Made by a program: the position numbers and the translations under genes
The notes under the pieces: model-generated
The model's database searches: none
Told to the model about the DNA's origin: nothing
Seen by the model: the letters and a program-made list of their open reading frames with translations, nothing else
Shown: positions 5,129 to 13,001 of the stretch, piece by piece
Layout: every line of letters starts with the position of its first letter
How positions within the stretch are numbered: the stretch's first letter is position 1
Assembly: GCA_947627805.1 (NCBI GenBank)
Contig: CANQXB010000012.1
Span: 1 to 15,394, forward strand
DNA length: 15,394 nt
DNA from: an uncultured Bacilli bacterium
Lineage (GTDB): Bacteria; Bacillota_I; Bacilli_A; RF39; UBA660
Direction: 5' to 3'

Positions 5129-6745
5129 ATTTGATATTTGAGAGTATTTTCTAACTAAAGATAATCTTTTTTTAACATCTAAAGCCATATCTTTATATTC
5201 GGGACTATTCTCTAATATTGGTAAAATACTTTCAACTCTTTTGAATATTTCTTCATTATTCTTAATTATTTCTAACATTCTTTTCTCTAACTTTAATATT
5301 TCTTTTTCTTGAATATTCTTATCTCTTTTTTCATGCAATAACTCCAATATGTCATCATAAACCCTTTTTAAATCAGATATAATAGGAAAACCATAATTTC
5401 CATATCTTTTAGAAAAAATAAAGAATATAATTATAATTTCTAATAATAATGAAAGAATTGAACCTAAAACAGGAACGACTTTTCTTTCTTCTTCAACGTA
5501 TTTATCTTTATTTACTTCAACTTCTTTTATTAATCTTAAAGTGTTTTGATATAAGTCTTTTAAAGTAAGACTATCTTTAGCTTCTATTACAGTTTTCCCT
5601 TCTATTTTTAATTCATCTAAGTCTAAATCTAAATATTCATCATAAGAAAGTTTTTCTAAGCTACTTAAATCATAAGTTGTAATTTCTCTTCTAACATTAC
5701 CAGCTATAGCTTCTTCCCAAGGTTCATACTCTAATAATTCTAAACTATTTTTACCATCTTTTTCATATTCTTCCGTTATAGTATAAGGATTATCTTCTAG
5801 AGGATTATAAATAGTTGTGGTAGTTAAATATTTTTTGAAAGTAGAAAATTTTTTGAATCCTATAAAACCGCCAATGGTGGCACTTACTAATAAAGTTATG
5901 TTTAAGAATAATATGCCAACATCTTTAATTAAATAACTAAAATTTAATTTAGAATTTTTCTTGCATTTATTAATATTTTTCTCTATATCATCTAAAGATT
6001 TTTCTATTTCAATAAGTTTAGAATTTAAATCTTTTAAAATTTCAGCCTTCTCTTCTACATTTACATTAGAATTAACAATTGTACTTATTAAATCAAATTC
6101 GGCATAACTCTTATTAAAACCTTTAGCATCTATCTTATCTTTAGTCATTTTAATAGCTAAATTCTTAGGATTTTTTAAATCAATATTTTCCATATCTTTT
6201 AAAACTTCCCTATCAATAAATTCATTACTAACTAAATCTATATTGTTTAATGTTTCACTAATACCATAGAATTTTATTTCTTCTTTAATAAATAAATAGA
6301 CAATATGATAAATATCTTCAATTATAGGACCTTCAACTCTATAATCTAGAGTATTAGAATTATTTAAATTTTTTAAGATAGTTAATATTTCTTTGCGACA
6401 TTCAATAAAACCTTCATCAGTTTTATTTTCTAAACTAATAAAATTTTTTACTACATTAATTAAAGATGCGGCCATTGCATAGACTTCATACTTTAATAAA
6501 TCATTATATAAACTTTCTAATTTAGATTTGCTTTTTAAATAATCTTGTTCTAAAAAAGCACTTTGTCCTAAAGATAATTTTGGATTAGCATAATTATAAC
6601 TTTTTTCAACTGAGGTTTCCGTTTCTATTAAAATTTTATTTTTTATTTCTATAAATGGCTCAACATTTAAGCCAATACTTTTTAGTCTTTCAATAGCGGA
6701 TTCAACTTTTATTAAAGTTCTTTGATATTCTATTGCTCTGTCCAC
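5120..6745 (-). CDS. Large two-helix membrane protein with helical cytoplasmic domains, function unknown
   Basis: This 541-residue protein has no signal peptide. Residues 1-270 are highly charged and mostly helical, with a coiled-coil-like stretch at about 228-262 (EEKAEILKDLNSKLIEIEKS). Membrane segments are at about 275-297 and 423-445. The loop between them, 298-422, is acidic (LDLDLDELKIEG) and predicted outside. The tail 446-541 is again helical and charged, inside. This hairpin layout suggests a structural, envelope or signalling protein, but I recognise no family. The start is GTG at 6743-6745, supported by GAGGGGG seven bases upstream and a consensus promoter. It is transcribed alone and ends at a bidirectional terminator. 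Confidence 0.75.
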   Translation of the reverse strand: MDRAIEYQRTLIKVESAIERLKSIGLNVEPFIEIKNKILIETETSVEKSYNYANPKLSLGQSAFLEQDYLKSKSKLESLYNDLLKYEVYAMAASLINVVKNFISLENKTDEGFIECRKEILTILKNLNNSNTLDYRVEGPIIEDIYHIVYLFIKEEIKFYGISETLNNIDLVSNEFIDREVLKDMENIDLKNPKNLAIKMTKDKIDAKGFNKSYAEFDLISTIVNSNVNVEEKAEILKDLNSKLIEIEKSLDDIEKNINKCKKNSKLNFSYLIKDVGILFLNITLLVSATIGGFIGFKKFSTFKKYLTTTTIYNPLEDNPYTITEEYEKDGKNSLELLEYEPWEEAIAGNVRREITTYDLSSLEKLSYDEYLDLDLDELKIEGKTVIEAKDSLTLKDLYQNTLRLIKEVEVNKDKYVEEERKVVPVLGSILSLLLEIIIIFFIFSKRYGNYGFPIISDLKRVYDDILELLHEKRDKNIQEKEILKLEKRMLEIIKNNEEIFKRVESILPILENSPEYKDMALDVKKRLSLVRKYSQISNKK

Positions 6746-6773
6746 TTAAATACCCCCTCTTTAAGTGCATTAT

Positions 6774-6802
6774 ATTATAACACTATACAATCTTTAAGTC
6801 AA
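6774..6802 (-). promoter_or_regulatory. Promoter of the 541-residue membrane protein gene
   Basis: On the minus strand TTGACT (6797-6802), 17 bases, then TGTTATAAT with the -10 at 6774-6779 (extended -10). The -35 overlaps the stop codon of the carboxypeptidase gene. No terminator is visible between the two genes. Confidence 0.88.
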
Positions 6803-8002
6803 TTTTCTTTTTTTCTTATTCATCTTTTGATAAAACAAACAAAATATTATTAAAATTAAACAGATACCAAAAGGCATTAAATACACAGGATTATTTTTGA
6901 CAAATTCTAATAAAGATGGCTCTATTTTTTCATTTAAAATAATATCTTTAGTAATATCTTCACCCTCATAAGTAATTTTAACTGTTCCAATTTTTTCGCC
7001 TAATTTATTTCTATAACTTAATTTTTCTTTACCTTCATATTCTATTTTTAATTCATCTTCTTTAAATTCATCCGTATAATAATATATATCATCATTAACT
7101 TTAATTTTATAACTTTTAATTTTAGAATCTTCTACAGGTATTTCTTTTATAACATCATTTTTAGAAGTTATTAAAACATCCTTATAATTATTATTTAAAT
7201 AATCAATAACCGTTAAAGCATCAATTATATTATAAGGACTACTCCATATTCTTTTAGCTCCTAGAGTTATTAAAATAAGTTCTCTATCTTTTACTTTAAT
7301 TAAAGAAGCCATACATAAACCAGCATCATCAGTATAACCTGTTTTACTTCCTATAATAGAACTTGTATCTAAAGTATTATTTTGATTATAATAATTAATT
7401 GTGGACTTAACTACTAAACCATTAGTTAAAGTATATTCTTTTGTTTCATAAATGCTTTTAAATAAATCATTTTGTAAAGCATATAAAAGTATTTTTAAAA
7501 CTTCTTTAGGAGTACTATAATGATTATCAACATCATAACCGGTAACATTAACAAAATGGGTCTTAGTTAAACCAAGTTTAGAAGCATTTTCATTCATTAA
7601 TTCAACAAAAGCGGGAGTATTACCACTTATGGTATGAGCAAGAGCGGTGGTCGCATCTGCTCCACTGGGAAGCATAGAAGCATAAAGCAAATCAAGCATC
7701 GTTACTTTATCCCCAACTTTTAATTCTGCAACAGAGGCATCACTTGGTACTTCTTTTAGCATCGCTTCCGTTATTTCAACTTCTTTATTTAAATCATCTA
7801 TATTTTCAATAGCTGTTATGGTAGTCATTATTTTAGTTAAACTGGCAATATTTATTACTTCATCACTACCAATTTCATAAAGCACTTTTTCGTCCTTTGG
7901 GTCGTATAATAAAACATTTTTAGAATGTAACTCTGGAAGAGTTAATCCTAAAACTTTTAAAGGTAATAGTAATATTAATAATAACCAACATATTTTTTTC
8001 AT
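6794..8002 (-). CDS. dacA: D-alanyl-D-alanine carboxypeptidase, peptidase family S11
   Basis: This 402-residue enzyme trims the terminal D-Ala from peptidoglycan stem peptides at the outer face of the membrane. Visible parts: signal peptide 1-19; the active-site SxxK motif as SLTK (54-57); the second motif as SGAD (113-116); the KTG motif (220-222) in IGSKTGYTDDAG; a beta-rich C-terminal region from about 285; and a C-terminal membrane anchor at 372-392 followed by a basic tail. The length and order fit S11 PBP5-like proteins. The usual Asn of the SxN motif is Ala here. There is no ribosome site before the ATG; TATAAT ends six bases upstream, so the mRNA is predicted to be leaderless. The symbol could equally be dacF or another S11 paralogue name. 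Confidence 0.9.
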   Translation of the reverse strand: MKKICWLLLILLLPLKVLGLTLPELHSKNVLLYDPKDEKVLYEIGSDEVINIASLTKIMTTITAIENIDDLNKEVEITEAMLKEVPSDASVAELKVGDKVTMLDLLYASMLPSGADATTALAHTISGNTPAFVELMNENASKLGLTKTHFVNVTGYDVDNHYSTPKEVLKILLYALQNDLFKSIYETKEYTLTNGLVVKSTINYYNQNNTLDTSSIIGSKTGYTDDAGLCMASLIKVKDRELILITLGAKRIWSSPYNIIDALTVIDYLNNNYKDVLITSKNDVIKEIPVEDSKIKSYKIKVNDDIYYYTDEFKEDELKIEYEGKEKLSYRNKLGEKIGTVKITYEGEDITKDIILNEKIEPSLLEFVKNNPVYLMPFGICLILIIFCLFYQKMNKKKRKLT

Positions 8003-8008
8003 AGACTA

Positions 8009-8017
8009 ATTATACCA
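8009..8017 (-). promoter_or_regulatory. Extended -10 promoter giving a leaderless dacA mRNA
   Basis: The minus strand reads TGGTATAAT followed by six bases and the ATG. With normal spacing, transcription would begin on the A of the start codon. No Shine-Dalgarno sequence lies between. The -35 region is occupied by the tyrS terminator stem. Confidence 0.65.
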
Positions 8018-8047
8018 TTTTAAAAAGAAGTCTTAAAGACTCCTTTT
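8018..8047 (-). terminator. Terminator of tyrS
   Basis: A 12-base arm at 8036-8047 pairs with 8023-8034, with one G-U pair and a one-base nominal loop, and runs into T5 on the minus strand. It starts seven bases past the tyrS stop and overlaps the -35 region of dacA. Confidence 0.75.
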
Positions 8048-8053
8048 AGAAAT

Positions 8054-9280
8054 TTAAGAAAATATTCCTAAATAATATTTTTTCTTACCCTTTTTTATTA
8101 AATAAACTTTATTATCAATTGCGTCCTTTTTCATAACTAAATACATATTATCAGTTATCTTATGATTATTTAAACTAATCGCATTGCCACTTATTAGTTC
8201 TCTAGCTTCTCTTTTACTTTGACAAATACTACTGGTAACTAGTAATTCTTCTAAAGGCATTTCTTTTTCTAGTTTAATTTTTTCCATATCTTTAAAATTA
8301 GTTAAAATATCTTCACTAGAAAGTTTGGTAATATCTTCACTAAATAAAGCTTTACTCATCATTTGAGCCTTTTTAAACTCCTCTTTACCATGTAAGAAAG
8401 TAATTATTTCTTCCGCTAGTTTTTCTTGAGCTATTCTAAGTTCTGGTTTTTCTTGATGTCTTTTTTCTATTTCTTCTATTTCTTCTTTAGTTAAAAAAGT
8501 TAATCTTTTTAAATAATCAATAACAATATCATCACTTGTATTAATTAAATATTGATATAATTCATAACTAGAAGTTTTATTTTTATCAAGCCATAAAGCA
8601 TTACCTTCAGTTTTTCCAAATTTAACCCCATTAGAATCTAAGACTAAAGGCATGGTCATTCCATATAATTCGACATCATATTTTTTCCGAGCTAGTTCTA
8701 TACCTGTCGTAATATTTCCCCATTGGTCCGAACCTGCTACTTGTAAAGTTACTCCTTTAGTTTTATAAAGTTCTAAAAAGTCCATTCCTTGTAAAATAGT
8801 ATAAGCAAATTCACAAAAAGTAATACCTGATTCTAATCTTCTATTAATGATATCTTTATCTAACATATAATTAACATTTATATATTTTCCATAATCTCTT
8901 AAAAAATCTAAAATAGTTAAATCTTTGGTCCAATCATAGTTATTTACGACTTCAAAACCAAATATATCTTTGGCTTGTTTAGTTAATCCTTCTACATTTT
9001 TTAAGACTTCCTCTTTAGTAATCATTTGTCTTTCTTTAGATGGTTTAGGGTCTCCGATTAAACCAGTAGCGCCACCAATAAGTAAAATAGGCTTATGACC
9101 ATATTTGGCTAATCTTGAGGCAATCAAAAAGGAAGAAAAATGACCTATATGCATTGAATCAGCAGTCGGGTCGGTTCCAATATAAAAAGTTAACTTTTCT
9201 TCATTTAATTTTTTTTCTAATTCAGGACTACTAATATCTTTAATAAGTCCCCGCCATTTTAAATCTTCAAAACAATTCAT
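8054..9280 (-). CDS. tyrS: Tyrosyl-tRNA synthetase
   Basis: This 408-residue class I synthetase charges tRNA-Tyr with tyrosine in the cytoplasm. It shows the HIGH motif as MHIGH (44-47) after the YIGTDPTAD segment, the tyrosine-site GSDQWGN (183-189), the KMSKS-equivalent KFGKT (220-224) and a C-terminal S4 RNA-binding domain at about 345-400 (SKREARELI). The length is near the usual 400-430. The start is supported by AAAGGAGATG at 9285-9294. It is expressed as a single gene from its own promoter through a T-box leader, so it should rise when uncharged tRNA-Tyr accumulates. No tRNA-Tyr gene is in the window. Confidence 0.97.
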   Translation of the reverse strand: MNCFEDLKWRGLIKDISSPELEKKLNEEKLTFYIGTDPTADSMHIGHFSSFLIASRLAKYGHKPILLIGGATGLIGDPKPSKERQMITKEEVLKNVEGLTKQAKDIFGFEVVNNYDWTKDLTILDFLRDYGKYINVNYMLDKDIINRRLESGITFCEFAYTILQGMDFLELYKTKGVTLQVAGSDQWGNITTGIELARKKYDVELYGMTMPLVLDSNGVKFGKTEGNALWLDKNKTSSYELYQYLINTSDDIVIDYLKRLTFLTKEEIEEIEKRHQEKPELRIAQEKLAEEIITFLHGKEEFKKAQMMSKALFSEDITKLSSEDILTNFKDMEKIKLEKEMPLEELLVTSSICQSKREARELISGNAISLNNHKITDNMYLVMKKDAIDNKVYLIKKGKKKYYLGIFS

Positions 9281-9289
9281 TTAAAACAT

Positions 9290-9440
9290 CTCCTTTAAAA
9301 AATAAAAAATTCAAAAACTAAGGCTTAAGGACGAATTATTTCCGCGGTACCACCTTAATTTATGAATTTATCATACACTTCTTATTTATAACGTAATAAC
9401 CCGTTTTAACTCCGGAGTTGTAAATTCCATCACCATTAAC
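9290..9440 (-). promoter_or_regulatory. T-box riboswitch leader of tyrS
   Basis: The minus strand carries the T-box core AAGGTGGTACCGCGG (complement at 9342-9356). TTAAGG at its 5' end can pair with CCTTAA downstream to form the antiterminator. The competing terminator is likely the AT-rich stem AAATAATTC / GAATTTTTT followed by two T6 runs before the ribosome site. The part upstream of the T-box is only about 85-90 bases. A compact hairpin (AACTCCG with CGGGTT, then ATTTA with TAAAT) leaves UAC, a Tyr codon, unpaired on the 3' side (complement at 9393-9395); this is my candidate specifier. Another UAC lies on the 5' side (9420-9422). Confidence 0.88.
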
Positions 9441-9446
9441 ACTTAA

Positions 9447-9475
9447 ATTATACAATTTATTTTAATAGTTAGCAA
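9447..9475 (-). promoter_or_regulatory. Promoter of the tyrS T-box transcript
   Basis: On the minus strand TTGCTA (9470-9475), 17 bases, TATAAT (9447-9452). The start point is expected near 9440. It abuts the yebC stop codon, and no terminator is seen between, so operon readthrough would also enter the T-box. Confidence 0.75.
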
Positions 9476-9476
9476 C

Positions 9477-10199
9477 TTATAATTCAATATCAACATTATG
9501 ATAGATTTCAGTTACATCATCAATCGCATCTAACATATTATATAATTTTTTAAAAGTTTCGGCATCTTCCCCTTCCAAAGTAATTTTTTCTTTAGGAAAC
9601 ATTCCTATTTGGTCAATTGTATAATCAACATTCGGAATAAATTTTTCGACTATATCTTTAACTTTATCATGCTCATTTGGATGCATTGAGATAACAATTT
9701 CTCCATTTTCATCTTCAAAATCTATAATATCAATACCTTCATTTAATAACTCTTCAAAGATTTCTTCACTATGTTCACTAGAAAATGCTAATACTCCTAA
9801 ATAATCATAATTATATGATACCGAATTAGTAACTCCTAAACTCTTACCAACTTTATTAAAAGCCGCTCTTACTTCCCCAACAGTTCTATTAACATTATCA
9901 GTTAAGCATTTCAAAATCAACGTAGAAGCTCCTGGTCCAAATCCTTCATAAGTTACTTCTTGATAATCTTCTCCACCAACTCCTTTAGCTTTATCAATAG
10001 CTCTATTGATTATATCACTAGGTACTTGATTTTTCTTTGCTTTTTCAATTATTCTTTTTAAAGTAATATTCGCATCTGGATCCGGTAATCCTTTTTTAGC
10101 AGCTAAATAAATTTCTTTCGCAAAAGTTGTATATATTTTTCCTCTCGCAGCCCCTGTCTTTTGAATACTATATTTTCTTACTTCATATGCACGTCCCAT
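9477..10199 (-). CDS. YebC/PmpR-family (TACO1-like) translation factor, YeeN-type
   Basis: This 240-residue protein is a full-length YebC-family member. Signatures are the N-terminal MGRAYEVRKYSIQKTGAARGK (MGRA start typical of the YeeN-like branch rather than MAGHS of classic YebC), KKNQVPSDIINRAIDKAKG, YEGFGPGA and the C-terminal acidic strand region. The family was long annotated as transcriptional regulators; later work on YebC and mitochondrial TACO1 points to help for ribosomes stalled on polyproline, similar in purpose to EF-P. The start has a perfect AAGGAGG. It is the last gene of a four-gene operon, ten bases after the patatin gene. Confidence 0.93.
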   Translation of the reverse strand: MGRAYEVRKYSIQKTGAARGKIYTTFAKEIYLAAKKGLPDPDANITLKRIIEKAKKNQVPSDIINRAIDKAKGVGGEDYQEVTYEGFGPGASTLILKCLTDNVNRTVGEVRAAFNKVGKSLGVTNSVSYNYDYLGVLAFSSEHSEEIFEELLNEGIDIIDFEDENGEIVISMHPNEHDKVKDIVEKFIPNVDYTIDQIGMFPKEKITLEGEDAETFKKLYNMLDAIDDVTEIYHNVDIEL

Positions 10200-10209
10200 A
10201 ATAACCTCC

Positions 10210-11253
10210 TTATAATATTTTTAAACTTCGCACAAATTCATAAACAAAATTTTTACTAGTTGTATTTTTCTTAATATCTTTTATTTCTTTAAAAAGATTA
10301 TAGATATTAAAATATGTTTTCTTTTCTTTTATCATAATATACTCTAAAGATTTCAAAATGGTTTCTTTATTATCACTCGCTTTAAAGTATTTTTGAACTT
10401 TCGAAAGTAAATCCTTATCGGCCTTTCTTAAGAGTATATTATACCAAAACAAATGGTGATTTTTAAAGATAAAATTGTAACCATCATAATTTTTTAAAAC
10501 TTTTAAAGTATCATAATACCCTAATTTAATATTTTCATTAATTTTTTTCTTATCAACATTTAAAACACTTCCCAACATTTTAGAGGGACTAATTGTTGTT
10601 ACTTTACTCTTATCTTTTATTCTTCTACTAAAGCCAATACCATGAACTTCCACCGAATAAACTTTATCATAACCTTTATCTAAAAGCATATTAATGGGAT
10701 TATTATCATAAAATCCCCCATCGATATAATAATTATCATCAATTAATTTTTCTAATTTAAAAACGGGTAAATTACAACTGGCTAAAATATATTCCGGTAT
10801 TTTTCCCTTTTTCATATCTTCTTTAAATAAATATAAGGGTTTATAATCTTTAGCTCTAACTGTAACTAAACCATAATCCATTCTACTTTTTCTTATTTTG
10901 TCTTCATCAATCATTTCCTCTAAAACATTTTTTAAATTATGGTTACTAATTCCTTTACTTTTAATAACTAAAGTCATTTGTTCAATACCATAAATTAATT
11001 CTTTAAATTTTTCTTGATTATTTACACTATCAGTATATTTAGTATTAAAGTTAAGTAAGGCTCCAACATCAACGTTTTTCCAAAATTCATATAGTTCCGC
11101 TTCTTTACCACTCACTATCATCGCGGCATTAAAAGAACCAATGGAAGTACCCACTACCCCATCTAATTTTATTCCACATCTTTTAAAGGCTAAATAGGCT
11201 CCTACTTGATAAGATCCTTTTACTCCTCCACCGGCTAGTACCAGTCCTGTCAC
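10210..11253 (-). CDS. Patatin-like phospholipase (RssA/YlbK type)
   Basis: This 347-residue protein carries the full patatin catalytic signature: the oxyanion loop GGGVKG (8-13), the nucleophile elbow GTSIG with Ser37, and the catalytic Asp178 in DGGFYDN. Patatin enzymes are Ser-Asp dyad acyl hydrolases acting on membrane or storage lipids. There is no signal peptide, so it is cytoplasmic. Residues past 210 are basic and Lys-rich and may bind membranes. The start is GTG at 11251-11253 with AGGGTGA at 11259-11265, which overlaps the stop of the upstream SDR gene, consistent with coupled translation. The physiological substrate is unknown. Confidence 0.92.
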   Translation of the reverse strand: MTGLVLAGGGVKGSYQVGAYLAFKRCGIKLDGVVGTSIGSFNAAMIVSGKEAELYEFWKNVDVGALLNFNTKYTDSVNNQEKFKELIYGIEQMTLVIKSKGISNHNLKNVLEEMIDEDKIRKSRMDYGLVTVRAKDYKPLYLFKEDMKKGKIPEYILASCNLPVFKLEKLIDDNYYIDGGFYDNNPINMLLDKGYDKVYSVEVHGIGFSRRIKDKSKVTTISPSKMLGSVLNVDKKKINENIKLGYYDTLKVLKNYDGYNFIFKNHHLFWYNILLRKADKDLLSKVQKYFKASDNKETILKSLEYIMIKEKKTYFNIYNLFKEIKDIKKNTTSKNFVYEFVRSLKIL

Positions 11254-11263
11254 TTATATCACC

Positions 11264-12214
11264 CTACTTCTTATTAGTTATAGCCAATTTTATTTTACTA
11301 CCAAATAATATTGGTTTAGCTAATATTATTTGAACTACTCTTTTTTGACCCTTTGTTTTAAGTCTTCGATAATAATTTGTTAAAGTATCTGTTCGATAAT
11401 GAATAATATTTTCTAATTCATCACTATCAGTTAAAATTGGACTATTATAATTTTTGGCTAAAAAGCCTCTTTTTAAAATATAGGTCATACTTAAACCATA
11501 ATATTTTAAGATATTATTTAAAATATCTCTAAAAATAACTCGACCATTTTCTCCCATTCCAACATTAAATACTTTTTTATTTAATTTATCTTTATAAGGA
11601 ATAGCTTTAACAAAAGCATAAGCAGCATCAATATTAGTAGTTACTTCTACAACTAAATTTTTCTTTATATTATATATAAATGGCTCTCTTTTTAAATCAC
11701 TTAAAACTAGAGGAAGTCTTAGAATTGTATAATTTTTTAAATGCTTTTTAATTAAATTTTCGGCTTTTAATTTATTTAAACTATAACTTGTTAAAACATT
11801 TTCTTTAGGTTTTTCTTTAGTACTTGCCCCTAAGGAAAAATCATATAAAGATGTTGTTGAGGCATAAATTAAATGACAATTAGGATTATATTTATTGATG
11901 GCTTTAATAATATTATCCGTCCCATCTACTTCAATAATATTTCCTAAATTTTCATTTAAATCTCCTAAAGGAGGCATTAATCCTGCCAAATGAATAATAT
12001 AGTCATGACCTTTAACTAAAGAAGCCATTAAAACATTATCTAAAATATCTCCTTCAACTATATTTATTCTACTTTTATATTTCTTTAATTTTTTTAAAGT
12101 TTTCTTATTACTTAAATCTAAAGCTGTTATTTCATATTTTCCTTCCATAAGTAAATATTTGATAACATAATAACCAATATTTCCGGAAGCTCCTGTTACT
12201 AATATTTTCTTCAT
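11264..12214 (-). CDS. NAD(P)-dependent epimerase/dehydratase of the extended SDR family
   Basis: This 316-residue protein starts with a Rossmann fold and the dinucleotide motif GASGNIG (8-14), an acidic residue after the second strand (ALDLS, about 31-35) that favours NAD, the GDILD segment (55-59), the HLAG turn (75-78) and the catalytic YxxxK as YSLNK (144-148) with an upstream ASTTSLYD serine/threonine. Extended SDR enzymes act on nucleotide sugars or related substrates; the exact substrate is not readable. The last 90 residues are basic. The start has AGAAGG. It lies two bases after the ZIP gene and ten before the patatin gene in one operon. Confidence 0.88.
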   Translation of the reverse strand: MKKILVTGASGNIGYYVIKYLLMEGKYEITALDLSNKKTLKKLKKYKSRINIVEGDILDNVLMASLVKGHDYIIHLAGLMPPLGDLNENLGNIIEVDGTDNIIKAINKYNPNCHLIYASTTSLYDFSLGASTKEKPKENVLTSYSLNKLKAENLIKKHLKNYTILRLPLVLSDLKREPFIYNIKKNLVVEVTTNIDAAYAFVKAIPYKDKLNKKVFNVGMGENGRVIFRDILNNILKYYGLSMTYILKRGFLAKNYNSPILTDSDELENIIHYRTDTLTNYYRRLKTKGQKRVVQIILAKPILFGSKIKLAITNKK

Positions 12215-12216
12215 TT

Positions 12217-12942
12217 CTATCTACCTTCTAAGAGAGTAATAATTAATACTCCTACTCCTACCATTATACCATATAATACTTCTTTTTTCTTTAAAGAACT
12301 CTTAATTTCATTAAATAATTCAAAAAATAAAATATAGATAAGCATGCCAAAGGTTACTGATAATAGTATATTAATAATATGAGCATTTAATGAACCAAAA
12401 ATAAGCATTATTAAAGCTCCGATTAAAGAACTTAAACAAAGAAAAGTTATTAAAAGGGGACTATATTTTTTACCATTTAAAGAATTTCCTATTTGAAGTC
12501 CTAAAGGAATATTATGTAAAGATATACTTAACATCATAATAAAACCACTTAAATAACTATTTAAGGTAATACTATATAAAGTTAAGCCTTCTAACATATT
12601 ATGAATAGCTAAAGCAATAATCGTAATTGTTCCAATGTGAGCTAAATGTTCTTCATGCTCATGAATATCACAATTTTCATGTTCATGAGCATGATGCGGT
12701 ATTAATTTATCAATGATAATTAAACTTAAAAAGCCAATTAAAATAGGAATTATTAAAAAAATATTTTTAGTTTCAATAATTTCCGGTAATATATCTAAAA
12801 AGACTAATCCAGCCATAACTACAAAAGCTAAAGCATATGTAAATAAAGATATTTTTTCTTCAAAATGATTATGTCTTAAAGCAAAAATACCTATTAAGAA
12901 AAATAATCCTGCTAAAATAGTATAAATTAAGCCTACTACCAT
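12217..12942 (-). CDS. ZIP-family divalent metal transporter
   Basis: This 241-residue integral membrane protein has about eight hydrophobic segments. The ZIP signatures are a His-rich cytoplasmic loop after the third helix (residues 83-102, HHAHEHE and HEHEEH), the helix-4 motif HNMLEG (114-119) and the helix-5 motif HNIPLG (143-148). These helices form the metal site that passes Zn2+, Fe2+ or Mn2+ into the cell. The helix-5 motif normally has Glu after Pro (HxxPEG); here Leu147 replaces it, which may shift metal choice or leave one metal site. The start has GGTGAT with an extended -10 just upstream. It is the first gene of a four-gene operon. Confidence 0.9.
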   Translation of the reverse strand: MVVGLIYTILAGLFFLIGIFALRHNHFEEKISLFTYALAFVVMAGLVFLDILPEIIETKNIFLIIPILIGFLSLIIIDKLIPHHAHEHENCDIHEHEEHLAHIGTITIIALAIHNMLEGLTLYSITLNSYLSGFIMMLSISLHNIPLGLQIGNSLNGKKYSPLLITFLCLSSLIGALIMLIFGSLNAHIINILLSVTFGMLIYILFFELFNEIKSSLKKKEVLYGIMVGVGVLIITLLEGR

Positions 12943-12957
12943 AAAATCACCAGTTAA

Positions 12958-12966
12958 ATTGTATCA
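12958..12966 (-). promoter_or_regulatory. Extended -10 promoter of the ZIP-SDR-patatin-yebC operon
   Basis: The minus strand reads TGATACAAT at 12958-12966, 15 bases before the start codon, so the leader would hold little more than the GGTGAT ribosome site. No good -35 is present; that region is the tail of the neighbouring terminator. Confidence 0.45.
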
Positions 12967-12976
12967 AATATCCAAT

Positions 12977-13001
12977 AAAAAAGATAGGCTAAACCTATCT
13001 T
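12977..13001 (-). terminator. Terminator of the Cys-rich protein gene
   Basis: AAGATAGG (12981-12988) pairs with CCTATCTT (12994-13001) around five bases, and on the minus strand a T tract follows. It overlaps the stop codon at 13000-13002. Confidence 0.88.

Noticed and set aside
7619..7627. SGN at residues 126-128 of the carboxypeptidase as the SxN motif
   Set aside because: It lies 13 residues past the expected site, which reads SGAD in the usual context before AxxALA; this looks coincidental.
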